Assembly (NCBI GenBank): GCA_037189785.1
Contig: JBBCIP010000409.1
Location: 1 to 15,746 of the forward strand
From: Govanella sp037189785
GTDB taxonomy: Bacteria; Pseudomonadota; Alphaproteobacteria; Sphingomonadales; Govanellaceae
Length of the DNA: 15,746 bases
Reading direction: 5' to 3'
The position numbers were made by a program, and so were the translations under genes. Shown here piece after piece: positions 1 through 7,987 of this stretch; within the stretch, counting starts at the first letter, position 1; each line of letters begins with the position of its first letter. Under the pieces are notes generated by a model. That model saw only the letters and a list, made by a program, of their open reading frames with translations. It did not search any database and was not told where the DNA came from.

Positions 1-678
1 GTTGGCTCGTCGATTGAATATGCCAATATCAAGGACGGCGTATCGGAACGGGATTATTACCTGTTTGGATTACGTGGCGGCGTGACCTATGACAGCCGTG
101 ACGACATCTTTGACCCGACCCAAGGTTGGCGCATCACCGGATCGATGCGGCCTTATGTCGGCGATGAAAACGGCATCATTCATTTCGCCGTCAATGAAAT
201 GGCCGCGAGCACCTATTGGCGTCTTTCGGATCGCGATTGGCGTGTCGGTGGCTATCGCTATGTGCTGGCCGCACGCATGCGGCTCGGCAGCATCTTTGGC
301 GAAGACACACTACGGCTTCCGGCCGATAAACGGTTTTATGCCGGTGGCGGCGCGTCTGTCCGTGGCTATGGGTATCAAGAAGCCGGTCCACTGGATGCCA
401 ATGGCGACCCGATCGGCGGCCGGTCGGTTTTCGAGGCCGGCCTCGAATTGCGCTACAAATACAGCCGCACCATCGGCATCGTGCCGTTCGTCGACAGGGG
501 CACGATCGACAACAGTGTCGTTCCAACGTTCGATGAACGTTTGTTCTTTGGCGCGGGGATCGGCCTGCGCTATTACACCACGTTTGCGCCGATCCGTGTC
601 GATATTGCAGTACCGCTCAACAAACGGCCAACGGATCGCAGTTATCAGCTTTATATCAGTTTGGGGCAGAGTTTTTAG
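1..678 (+). CDS. tamA: TamA outer-membrane assembly factor, C-terminal part (5' end outside window)
   Basis: The frame is open from the first base, so the gene enters from the left; about 225 C-terminal residues are visible. They form the end of an Omp85/BamA-type beta-barrel (bacterial surface antigen family). The stretch YDSRDDIFDPTQGWR is typical of the first strands of this barrel domain, and the glycine-rich GGGASVRGYGYQEAG segment matches the conserved VRGY region of the lid loop. The chain ends in alternating hydrophobic residues with a terminal Phe (LYISLGQSF), as expected of an outer-membrane beta-signal. In this family TamA sits in the outer membrane and works with TamB. The stop codon is three bases before the tamB start, so the two are almost certainly co-transcribed, and this linkage separates it from BamA, whose neighbours differ. 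The POTRA domains and signal peptide lie outside the window. Identity is firm; TamA rather than another Omp85 protein rests mainly on the tamB neighbour. Confidence 0.92.
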   Translation, partial: VGSSIEYANIKDGVSERDYYLFGLRGGVTYDSRDDIFDPTQGWRITGSMRPYVGDENGIIHFAVNEMAASTYWRLSDRDWRVGGYRYVLAARMRLGSIFGEDTLRLPADKRFYAGGGASVRGYGYQEAGPLDANGDPIGGRSVFEAGLELRYKYSRTIGIVPFVDRGTIDNSVVPTFDERLFFGAGIGLRYYTTFAPIRVDIAVPLNKRPTDRSYQLYISLGQSF

Positions 679-681
679 ATC

Positions 682-3600
682 ATGACGGATTTAGAAAACA
701 CCGCCCCGACCGAAACCGAACAGCGCCGTCCATGGTGGCGGCGCAAGCGTGTGCTTGGGCCAGTGGGGTTGCTGGCCATCACCGGCATTACTGTTGGCGG
801 CATTTATATATTTGCCGCCGAACTCGCCTTATGGGGCTTAGAACAGGCGGCAAGTACAGCCCCCGCCATTGTCAAAGCTGAAAGCCTGCAATTCAAAGGT
901 ACACGCGGCATCGTGTTGAATGGTGTCACCGTTAGTGACGATCGTGGTGTGTGGGCTTCGGTCCCCAAATTGGAAATTCGCTGGCATCCGCGCGCTTTGT
1001 TGGATCGTATGGTCGACGTTGAGCGTGTTGCTGCCGCTGAATTGACTGTTAATCGCTTGCCTGTCACGGCATCACAATCCGACAGTGATGAAATTGTTGT
1101 TGAATGGCCGCGTGTCAGCTTTGATATTTTATTGAAAACATTGGCGGTCGACACAATCAAGTTGATCAACCCTGACGGCGGATCATATTCGGCTCAGCTT
1201 TATGGCCATTTTGAAATGCGCAACGGCGTGTTGTCGTTACGCACCGAAGCCAAGCGCACCGATGGCGTCGAAGAAGGCGCGACCATCACCGCCGACATCA
1301 ATGAATTTGCCCGCCGCATTGCGATTAATGTTGCCGCCACATCGCCGAAAGGCGGATGGTTAAGCACGCAAATTGCCGAACAATCCGGACTTGAGCCCGG
1401 ACTGTTGCGGGCCGGATTGCGCGGCTCCGGCACCCCTGAAAATTGGACCGGCGGACTTGAAGTTGCCTTTGAAAATGTTGTCACCGCAACCGCAGATTTC
1501 GCAATCGTCGTGCCGGTAATTGAGCCAGACGGTGAACCAACCGAGACCGCTAACGGTAATCGCAAGAAACAACAAAAACCCAATGATGAAGATCGCGATT
1601 TAAAAGTCACCGGTGCGGTGACCATGGCAAAACCATTTCTTGCGTCTTTTAACTTACCGCCAGAAATTGCCGACCGTGTGTCAGGACCGATTGCAGTTGA
1701 TGCTGCCTTCGCTGTCCGCGATCGCACCGTCACCACAGTGCGGGCGGCTGTGAAATCCGATCACGGCGTAACCGCCACGGTCGTCACGGCGCCGCCGTGG
1801 TCGAACCATCAGATTACCGCAGAAATCAGCGGCAAACCTTTTGTCCTGAACGCCATCAGTATTGCGGGCGCGACCGCCAGCGGCGTGATCGACACCAGCA
1901 ATCGCGAACAATTAAAAGCCAATATCGATGTCACGGCAAAGTCGTTTAATGCCGATAGCGTTGCTGCGGCAAAACTGGATGGTAAAATCGACCTGGCGAT
2001 GGGGCTTGGGGATAAAGCCGGGCCGCTGACCGTCAACGGCAGTGGTCGCCTGTTCGATGTCACCACATCACTTGATCCATCACTACGCTTTCCGGGTCCG
2101 ATCACTTGGGCTGCGGACGTCGCATGGGACGGCGAGAAAATTCTGACGATCAAAAAAGGTACGGTTCAAGATAAAGGACTGCGTCTGGATGCCCACGGCA
2201 AAATCGATGTCAGCAGCGGTGCAGCAGAAGCCGTGGCTGATTTCAAAATCGACGATCTCGCCAAGCTGACCAGCGGTCGCTATAGCGGTCAACTGGCGGC
2301 CCATGTAGAAGCCACACCGCGTGGCAAGGGGCAGACAGCGTGGCTCGTCAAAGCGACCGCCGATAATCTCGACAATGCCGATATTCCAGGTCTTCGGGCG
2401 CTTGGGAAATTGACCGTAGACGGTAATGTTGTCTATGGCGAAAGCGGTGGCGACGGCACCATCAGCATTGACAATGATGCGTTCACAATCACAGCCAATG
2501 GATCGTTATCGGCATCCGACTATGTCATCGCCCGGATTGAAGCGGCCCCCAAAGATGCGGTCGCATTGCGACGTGTTTTGGGAACGCCGATTGATGAAGG
2601 ATCGTCCTTCGTCGCCGATCTTGTCGGACCGCGTGACGATCTTGGCTTATCAATGAAAGCATCGATCCCGGAGATGGGCACACCACCCATGTATTTCCGT
2701 AATCTTCGCGCCGACGTCCGGTTAAGCGATCTTTTGGGTGCGGTTGGCGGCAGTTTTTATTTCACCGGCGAAGGCCCATTGGGCAGTATGCGCGGCATTG
2801 CATCGGTTCGGTCGCCCGCATCGGGTAAATATGATATTCGCGATATCATGATCGATACGCCGGTCGCGACTTTCACCGGTGTGTTATGGGCCGATACCGG
2901 GATCGGACTGTTGAACGGTCGGATCGACGGTCTGTCGGGTGACTTGGCGCTGTTGGAACGCAACCTCGATTTTGAAGCAACCGGCGCCTTCACCATGTCG
3001 CTGTTTTTGCGCAGTCGTCAATTGGATGAAAGCTGGACAAACTTGGTTCAGGACATCGACCTCAGCATCAAAGGCAACAACATGTCGACGGTGTTGGCCG
3101 ATCGTGAAGCCGTGGTTGCCAGTCTTTTGGATGCGGAACTGAAAGTCGGGGTCTTGGGTGGCTTGTTGGCACCGCGCGCCGTGTCCGAAGGTCAAGGAAA
3201 ACTCCTCCTAGAAGGCTATAAATCATCGACGTTGTCATTGAACCGCTTGGCGCTTGATCTCACCGACAAGGGACGCAGCGGTGAAGCCGCGACCGTAAAT
3301 TGGTCGTTGAATATTCTTGGTGACTATTTCGGTGCTTTGGATGTCAAAGGCGGCGGCGCCCTACGATATGATAACTACACTCTGACGGCTGATGTGAATT
3401 CTTTAGCCGGCAAGGTCATTGATCGTCCCTTAAACTTAACGGCACCGACAAAATATGTGGTCTCGGGCGAGGGGATGGAGCTATCCCCCCTCACACTCCA
3501 ATACGGTCAAGGGCGGGCGACGTTTGCTTATAAGGCAAACGATCATGATATGGCCGCATCCTTAAAGACGGAATCCGTTGAACTTGCTTTGGTGCCGATT

Positions 3601-5205
3601 GTGCTTGGGCTTCCACCCTTCACAGGGACATTGGATGGAACTGCCGATCTTCGCTTCACTGATAAAGTTCCAAGCGGAACGGTTGCATTAAAAGCCCGGA
3701 TTATTGAAACCGACGGCGCTGGTGAGGCTATCCAACCGTTCACAGTGGCCCTTGGCGGCAATATCACCGCCACAAACCCCAACGGGAGCACCGCCGTGCT
3801 TGCTTTGGATACGCGGATCAACGGCGACAATCTTCAAGGCCGCTTAACCGCCAGCGTGCCGTTGTTCACGGATCTTAGTCAAATCATCGCCCTTGATGAA
3901 AGATCGCCCTTAACCGCCAATCTTACCTGGGATGGCGGCATTGAACCGTTTTTTGCAATGTTGCCGCCGATTGATCATGTGTTGGCCGGTAAACTTACGG
4001 CCGATGTCAGCATGACCGGATCAGCAAACGATCCAATCTTCGACGGTAGTTTTGGCTTGAGCAATGGTCGTTACGAACATCTGATGTATGGCACGACGCT
4101 CAGCAACGTCACAGCCAAAGCGACGCTTGATAAACAAACGCTGACCATTAATGAACTGACCGCCAATGATGGGGAGAAAGGCAAATTGTCCGGGTCGGGT
4201 CGCATGACCTTGGATGAAGACAATTTGCCGTTGGGTCGCGTGACGATCAAACTCGATTCCGCCAAAGTCGTACGCATGAACGCGGTCGAAGCCGATACGT
4301 CCGGCACCATCGTTTATGCCCGCAACAAACGCGCCGGGCGCGTCACCGGTGATCTCACACTCAATCGTGTGGAAGCAAAGATCGTCGATACCCTCCCGCG
4401 TGAAATCACAACCTTGAACGTACGCGAAATCAATCGCTATGGTATCGCGAAATTCGAATTAACTCCGGAGCCCGAACGCACATCTGTGGCGGCCATCAGC
4501 GATTTGAATTTAAAAGTATCGGCACCGAGCCGGGTTTTTGTGCGTGGCCGCGGGCTTGATTCCGAGTGGGGGGGGACCCTGACCGTGCGCGGCACACCGG
4601 ACCTGCCGAAGCTTGTCGGTCAACTCAATCTGGTGCGTGGTACATTCAGTTTTGCCGGGAAAGATTTCAATCTGACCCAAGGCACGTTCCGCTTTGACGG
4701 CGCCGATAAAATCGACCCAAGCATGAATCTGAAAGCGGAATTCACGTCGGCGGATTTGACCGCTTATATGGCCATTACCGGCACGCTTTCAAAACCGTCG
4801 CTTGCGCTCACCTCAACACCGTCCTTGCCGCAAGATGAAATTCTGGCGCGGATTTTGTTCGGAACCTCGATTCAGCAATTGTCCGCGCTTGAAGCCGTGC
4901 AGTTGGCCAGCGCCGTGTCAGGCTTGGCATCGGGCGGCGGCTTTGATTTGTTTGGCAAAGCCCGCAGTATTTTCGGTCTCGATCGCCTCAGCGTCGGCAG
5001 TGACCCAAGCGGCAACGGCGGCAATATCGTCTCGGGCGGAAAATATATTTCGCGCAAAGTATATCTTGAGGTTCAGACCGATACCGACACCGGCGAAAGC
5101 AAAGCCAATGTGCGGATCGACATCACCCCGAGCTTACAAGTCGAAGGCGGCGTCGGCGCCCAAGACAATTCGAGTGTCGGCATTCGCTGGAAACGTGATT
5201 ACTAA
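682..5205 (+). CDS. tamB: TamB, translocation and assembly module inner-membrane-anchored protein
   Basis: A 1507-residue protein, somewhat longer than the roughly 1260 residues of the enterobacterial protein. A basic N-terminus (WWRRKR, residues 18-23) precedes one signal-anchor helix at about residues 24-46. The rest is a long beta-rich periplasmic region of repeating amphipathic strands, expected to form the hydrophobic groove that carries lipid or substrate between membranes. The C-terminal third is the TamB/DUF490 domain. Its signatures are VFVRGRGLDSEWGG near residue 1284, GQLNLVRGTFSFAGKDF shortly after, and SLPQDEILARILFG near residue 1381. The end (GGVGAQDNSSVGIRWKRDY) is the family's usual C-terminus. 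A hydrophilic, lysine-rich insertion lies near residues 285-310. The start ATG is three bases after the tamA stop, and no closer alternative is needed. In the family TamB binds TamA and acts in outer-membrane protein insertion and phospholipid transport. An eight-G run (4568-4575) lies inside the C-terminal domain. Confidence 0.95.
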   Translation: MTDLENTAPTETEQRRPWWRRKRVLGPVGLLAITGITVGGIYIFAAELALWGLEQAASTAPAIVKAESLQFKGTRGIVLNGVTVSDDRGVWASVPKLEIRWHPRALLDRMVDVERVAAAELTVNRLPVTASQSDSDEIVVEWPRVSFDILLKTLAVDTIKLINPDGGSYSAQLYGHFEMRNGVLSLRTEAKRTDGVEEGATITADINEFARRIAINVAATSPKGGWLSTQIAEQSGLEPGLLRAGLRGSGTPENWTGGLEVAFENVVTATADFAIVVPVIEPDGEPTETANGNRKKQQKPNDEDRDLKVTGAVTMAKPFLASFNLPPEIADRVSGPIAVDAAFAVRDRTVTTVRAAVKSDHGVTATVVTAPPWSNHQITAEISGKPFVLNAISIAGATASGVIDTSNREQLKANIDVTAKSFNADSVAAAKLDGKIDLAMGLGDKAGPLTVNGSGRLFDVTTSLDPSLRFPGPITWAADVAWDGEKILTIKKGTVQDKGLRLDAHGKIDVSSGAAEAVADFKIDDLAKLTSGRYSGQLAAHVEATPRGKGQTAWLVKATADNLDNADIPGLRALGKLTVDGNVVYGESGGDGTISIDNDAFTITANGSLSASDYVIARIEAAPKDAVALRRVLGTPIDEGSSFVADLVGPRDDLGLSMKASIPEMGTPPMYFRNLRADVRLSDLLGAVGGSFYFTGEGPLGSMRGIASVRSPASGKYDIRDIMIDTPVATFTGVLWADTGIGLLNGRIDGLSGDLALLERNLDFEATGAFTMSLFLRSRQLDESWTNLVQDIDLSIKGNNMSTVLADREAVVASLLDAELKVGVLGGLLAPRAVSEGQGKLLLEGYKSSTLSLNRLALDLTDKGRSGEAATVNWSLNILGDYFGALDVKGGGALRYDNYTLTADVNSLAGKVIDRPLNLTAPTKYVVSGEGMELSPLTLQYGQGRATFAYKANDHDMAASLKTESVELALVPIVLGLPPFTGTLDGTADLRFTDKVPSGTVALKARIIETDGAGEAIQPFTVALGGNITATNPNGSTAVLALDTRINGDNLQGRLTASVPLFTDLSQIIALDERSPLTANLTWDGGIEPFFAMLPPIDHVLAGKLTADVSMTGSANDPIFDGSFGLSNGRYEHLMYGTTLSNVTAKATLDKQTLTINELTANDGEKGKLSGSGRMTLDEDNLPLGRVTIKLDSAKVVRMNAVEADTSGTIVYARNKRAGRVTGDLTLNRVEAKIVDTLPREITTLNVREINRYGIAKFELTPEPERTSVAAISDLNLKVSAPSRVFVRGRGLDSEWGGTLTVRGTPDLPKLVGQLNLVRGTFSFAGKDFNLTQGTFRFDGADKIDPSMNLKAEFTSADLTAYMAITGTLSKPSLALTSTPSLPQDEILARILFGTSIQQLSALEAVQLASAVSGLASGGGFDLFGKARSIFGLDRLSVGSDPSGNGGNIVSGGKYISRKVYLEVQTDTDTGESKANVRIDITPSLQVEGGVGAQDNSSVGIRWKRDY

Positions 5206-5230
5206 AAACCAACCCTTTTGGCGATTTATA

Positions 5231-5268
5231 CAAAAGCGTCCGGTACAATGCCGCACCGAACGCTCTTG
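5231..5268 (-). terminator. Probable terminator hairpin downstream of sodC
   Basis: Bases 5231-5244 and 5255-5268 are complementary with a 10-base loop. Read as minus-strand RNA, all 14 positions pair: 12 Watson-Crick and two G-U wobbles. In plus-strand RNA those two wobbles become A-C mismatches. The hairpin therefore fits the sodC transcript better than tamB's. The 3' arm ends in UUUUG and is followed by UAUAAA, a weak U-tract, so termination efficiency is uncertain. It may also work in a weaker way for tamB. Confidence 0.45.
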
Positions 5269-5298
5269 AACAGATCAGCGCTTTTAAAGGGACCGCGG

Positions 5299-5841
5299 TT
5301 ATTTCGCGCTCACCACACCGCAGGCAATGCGTTCAGCATCGGAACCGGTCGGCATGGCTTGATGATTGTCTTGGCCTTTGTGAATGACGATGGCCGTACC
5401 ATTCCCAGCCAATAGCGAGTTATCGCCGTCACGCAACGTTGCATGCGACGCAAACGCTTCCACATGCGCTTCACCCTTATCGTTCACGGTCAGATTTGGT
5501 AAATCGCCGACATGGTGGCCCGCCGTGTTCAACAAGCCGTGGTCCCGCTTTGACGGATTGAAGTGACTACCGGCAGCCGCAAAATTCGGGCTGCATTTTC
5601 CTACTTCATGAAAATGGATGGCACGCACACCGGCGGGCAATCCCTTCAATGTACCGCTAATCATCACACCACTGCCGCTGTCGGTCAGCGTCAGCACGCC
5701 CAAGGACTTTCCGGCTGGATCATGCAATTCTGCCGTTGCCGTCGGGCTTTTCACAGCTGGTACGACGGCCAAAGCCGCGCTTGTCATGGCCTGCACAGCA
5801 ACAACTGCACAGGCCAGCCCAAAGGTCCGTCGGTTTTTCAT
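5299..5841 (-). CDS. sodC: Cu/Zn superoxide dismutase, periplasmic (SodC)
   Basis: A 180-residue protein with an N-terminal signal peptide (basic MKNRR, then a hydrophobic segment to about residue 25), so export to the periplasm is expected. It dismutates superoxide to hydrogen peroxide and oxygen. The metal ligands can be placed. Copper: H76 and H78 in HFHEVG, H93 in GSHFNP (the bridging histidine) and H154 in IVIHKG. Zinc: H93, H101, H110 and D113 in HHVGDLPNL. C83 and C174 (IACGVV) are the conserved disulfide pair. The length is normal for bacterial SodC. The ATG has a good ribosome site, AGGAG at 5848-5852, six bases upstream. It stands alone between tamB and tetR, transcribed against tamB. 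No key residue is missing, so it should be active. Confidence 0.95.
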   Translation of the reverse strand: MKNRRTFGLACAVVAVQAMTSAALAVVPAVKSPTATAELHDPAGKSLGVLTLTDSGSGVMISGTLKGLPAGVRAIHFHEVGKCSPNFAAAGSHFNPSKRDHGLLNTAGHHVGDLPNLTVNDKGEAHVEAFASHATLRDGDNSLLAGNGTAIVIHKGQDNHQAMPTGSDAERIACGVVSAK

Positions 5842-5887
5842 CTTGTGCTCCTATCGTTTTCCTTGATCGTCATAAACGACTTGATCC

Positions 5888-5916
5888 ATGACACAGTTCC
5901 TCAACCGACATGTAAA
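5888..5916 (-). promoter_or_regulatory. sodC: Possible sigma-70-type promoter for sodC
   Basis: On the minus strand TTTACA (5911-5916, five of six to the -35 consensus) is followed after 17 bases by TGTCAT (5888-5893, four of six to the -10 consensus), upstream of the sodC ribosome site. The 5842-5975 gap is otherwise AT-rich with no other clear element. This is pattern matching only. Confidence 0.28.
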
Positions 5917-5975
5917 TTGTCGACCGAACCTCATCACCTTAATGCAATCAAGAATTAATATTAAAATAAAATGGA

Positions 5976-6587
5976 TTATTTCTTCAAACTGATTTCGATC
6001 AAGCGGTCGACATTATCGGCAACCGATGCCGCCGGACCGCCTTCGCCAAACAACTGACCGGAGACATACGCGCCTTCGATCAGCAGCAAAATACCGTCAC
6101 CCAAGCGATCAGGATCGCTTGCGCCCATATCGGCAGCCATTTGCCGTAAGCGGCGACGCAATTCATGTTTGTTGGCGGCGGCGATCTGACGCGCCGGATG
6201 AATGTCACCGGACTGGCCTGCCACGGGATATTCCACTGCCGCATTGGTCATTCCGCAACCGCGATAACCGGATCGGGCGGCTTTCTCGGCCAAGGGGGTT
6301 AAGAAATGCCTCAGCTGGGCTCGCGGATCATGCGGATGCGCGGCAACGGAGGCATCGAATCGTTGCCAATAGTCATGGTCGTAATCCCGCATATAGGCTG
6401 CGGCCAGCTCATCCTTGGATGAAAAACTACGGTAGAGACTGGGCTTGGTCACCCCGGCCCGGGTCACGATTTCATCGACACCAACCGCCCTGATCCCGAG
6501 TCGATAAAACAAATCCCGGGCGCTTTGGCGCACCCGATCCACAGCCCGCAACGGGCGATCGCGAGCCCCGTCCGATGATAAAGCCAT
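5976..6587 (-). CDS. TetR/AcrR-family transcriptional regulator
   Basis: From the chosen start this is 203 residues, typical of TetR regulators. The N-terminal helix-turn-helix is at about residues 17-62, with GIRAVGVDEIVTRAGV followed by the recognition helix TKPSLYRSF and then SSKDELAAAYM, the classic TetR signature. The C-terminal ligand-binding domain contains GCGMTNAAVEYP, similar to the 'G-C-x-N-A-A-E' region of many family members. The frame is open further upstream, to a GTG at 6722, but those starts would place the shared operator inside the gene. ATG at 6623 (215 residues) is a realistic alternative: a possible -10 TATGAT lies at 6634-6639 on this strand, which makes that start nearly leaderless. 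No strong ribosome site supports any of them. It diverges from the MFS gene at 6706 across a large inverted repeat, so it probably represses itself and that transporter. The ligand is unknown. Confidence 0.9.
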   Translation of the reverse strand: MALSSDGARDRPLRAVDRVRQSARDLFYRLGIRAVGVDEIVTRAGVTKPSLYRSFSSKDELAAAYMRDYDHDYWQRFDASVAAHPHDPRAQLRHFLTPLAEKAARSGYRGCGMTNAAVEYPVAGQSGDIHPARQIAAANKHELRRRLRQMAADMGASDPDRLGDGILLLIEGAYVSGQLFGEGGPAASVADNVDRLIEISLKK

Positions 6588-6646
6588 ATCCGATGATAAA
6601 CTATGAGGCTTAGACGCTGGCATCGGGATCCGTATCATAATAACGC

Positions 6647-6676
6647 TTGACGATGTTACTGACCGGTACGTATCTT
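6647..6676 (+). promoter_or_regulatory. Probable promoter of the divergent MFS gene
   Basis: TTGACG (6647-6652, five of six to -35) is separated by 18 bases from TATCTT (6671-6676, four of six to -10). The predicted start of transcription near 6683 would leave a leader of only about 23 bases before ATG 6706. The left operator arm (6653-6671) fills the spacer between the two hexamers, a position where a bound repressor would block RNA polymerase. Confidence 0.5.
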
Positions 6677-6707
6677 TGGCGAAATGCAACGTACCGGTCA
6701 GTAACAT
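6653..6707. promoter_or_regulatory. TetR operator: perfect 19-bp inverted repeat
   Basis: Left arm ATGTTACTGACCGGTACGT (6653-6671) and its exact reverse complement (6689-6707) are separated by 17 bases. Arm centres are 36 bp apart. Each arm is itself a partial palindrome around ACCGGT (AC-TG-ACCGGT-AC-GT), the size of a typical TetR-family half or full site, so two dimers could bind. The left arm lies between -35 and -10 of the MFS promoter, and the right arm ends on the A and T of the MFS start codon at 6706. The regulator gene next door is the obvious partner, but binding is inferred. Confidence 0.75.
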
Positions 6708-7980
6708 GAATATAGCGCGCACCCGTCCTTTTGGCCAGACCTACGCTTTTGTCGTTATCGGCATTATCTTTCTGGTGCTGTTGATCGCCGCCGCCCGGGC
6801 CAGCACACCGGGGGTCCTTATTCTGCCGCTTGAACAAAGCTTCGGCTGGCGACGCGATGTCATTTCGCTGGCCGCCGCCATCAGCATTTGCCTTTATGGC
6901 TTGGCCGGACCGTTCGCAGCGGCGTTGATGGACAGCATCGGTATCCGCCGCACAGTGTTGGGGGTTCTGGTCGCCATGGCTGGGGCCACCGCCGCCAGCA
7001 CCTGGATGACTGAACCGTGGCATTTGATCGTCACCTGGGGGGTTATTGCCGGGACCGCTTCGGGCGGGGCGGCCATGGTTCTCGGCGCCACCGTGGTCAA
7101 TCGCTGGTTCACCACCAATCGTGGTTTGGTGATGGGACTTTTGACCGCCAGCACCGCCACCGGCACGCTGATCTTTTTGCCGCTGTTGGCCAGCCTCGTC
7201 CAAACCGGGGGCTGGCAACCAGCGGTTTGGACTGTGGCCATCGCTTTGGCCGCCTTGATCCCGCTTGTCTATTTTTTCGTGCCGGAAAGACCAGCCGATA
7301 TCGGCCTCATACCTTATGGCGCAACAACCGCGACCAACAGCGTGCCGCCACATCCGGCGCCGGCACAGAATCTGTTTGCATCCGCCTTTGGAAGTTTAGC
7401 GCGGGCGTCAAAGACACGGGCATTCTGGTATTTGTTCGGCACTTTTTTCATTTGCGGCTTCACCACCAACGGCTTGGTCGGCACCCATATGATCGCACTG
7501 TGTGGTGATCGCGGTATTTCTGAAGTCCAAGCCGCCGGCCTGCTTGCCATGATGGGAGTATTTGATTTGATCGGCACCACGTTATCGGGCTGGCTGACCG
7601 ACCGTTTTGATCCGCGCAAGCTTCTGTTTATCTATTACGCTTTGCGCGGGCTATCGCTGATCTATCTGCCGTACTCGGATTTCTCGCTCTATAGCTTATC
7701 GATCTTTGCCATGTTTTATGGGCTGGATTGGATTGCGACGGTGCCGCCGACGTTGAAGATCACCAATGATGTTTTCGGCGATCGCGAGGCCCCGAAAATT
7801 TTCGGCTGGATCTTCACCGGCCATCAATTGGGCGCTGCCAGCGCTGCATTTTTTGCTGGTTACGTGCGGGAGACTCAGGGCGATTATTTCAACGCCTTCA
7901 TCATCGCAGGCTGTACCGGATTGCTGGCGGCAGGCTTAAGTTTGTTGATTTCGCGGCGACGGGCTTTAGCGCCAGCGTGA
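6706..7980 (+). CDS. MFS transporter (12-helix, monocarboxylate/oxalate-formate-porter-like)
   Basis: A 424-residue membrane protein with about 12 hydrophobic segments in two halves. The first starts at about residues 12-30, and a hydrophilic central loop runs around residues 194-240. Loop motifs related to MFS motif A appear in both halves: MDSIGIRRT (75-83) and GWLTDRFDPRKL (295-306). The pattern RPADIGLIPYG after helix 6 is common in the monocarboxylate and oxalate/formate porter branch, so an organic-acid-like substrate is possible but not shown. A TTG at 6676 in the same frame would add ten residues; I prefer ATG 6706 because the TTG overlaps the -10. No good ribosome site precedes either, and the short leader is occupied by the operator. 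It diverges from the TetR gene, which probably controls it. The stop lies seven bases from the end of the convergent DHA2 transporter. Confidence 0.88.
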   Translation: MNIARTRPFGQTYAFVVIGIIFLVLLIAAARASTPGVLILPLEQSFGWRRDVISLAAAISICLYGLAGPFAAALMDSIGIRRTVLGVLVAMAGATAASTWMTEPWHLIVTWGVIAGTASGGAAMVLGATVVNRWFTTNRGLVMGLLTASTATGTLIFLPLLASLVQTGGWQPAVWTVAIALAALIPLVYFFVPERPADIGLIPYGATTATNSVPPHPAPAQNLFASAFGSLARASKTRAFWYLFGTFFICGFTTNGLVGTHMIALCGDRGISEVQAAGLLAMMGVFDLIGTTLSGWLTDRFDPRKLLFIYYALRGLSLIYLPYSDFSLYSLSIFAMFYGLDWIATVPPTLKITNDVFGDREAPKIFGWIFTGHQLGAASAAFFAGYVRETQGDYFNAFIIAGCTGLLAAGLSLLISRRRALAPA

Positions 7981-7987
7981 CGCCTCA

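Noticed and set aside
5563..5958. A 131-codon plus-strand frame across sodC and its upstream region
   Set aside because: Antisense to sodC with no recognisable features.
6588..6722. Longer TetR starts at 6722 or 6707
   Set aside because: They would translate through the operator and overlap the divergent MFS start; the added residues do not resemble TetR N-termini.
6610..7353. A 247-codon minus-strand frame opposite the first MFS gene
   Set aside because: Gly/Gln/His-rich low-complexity translation with no family pattern, overlapping a clear 12-helix transporter; a shadow frame.
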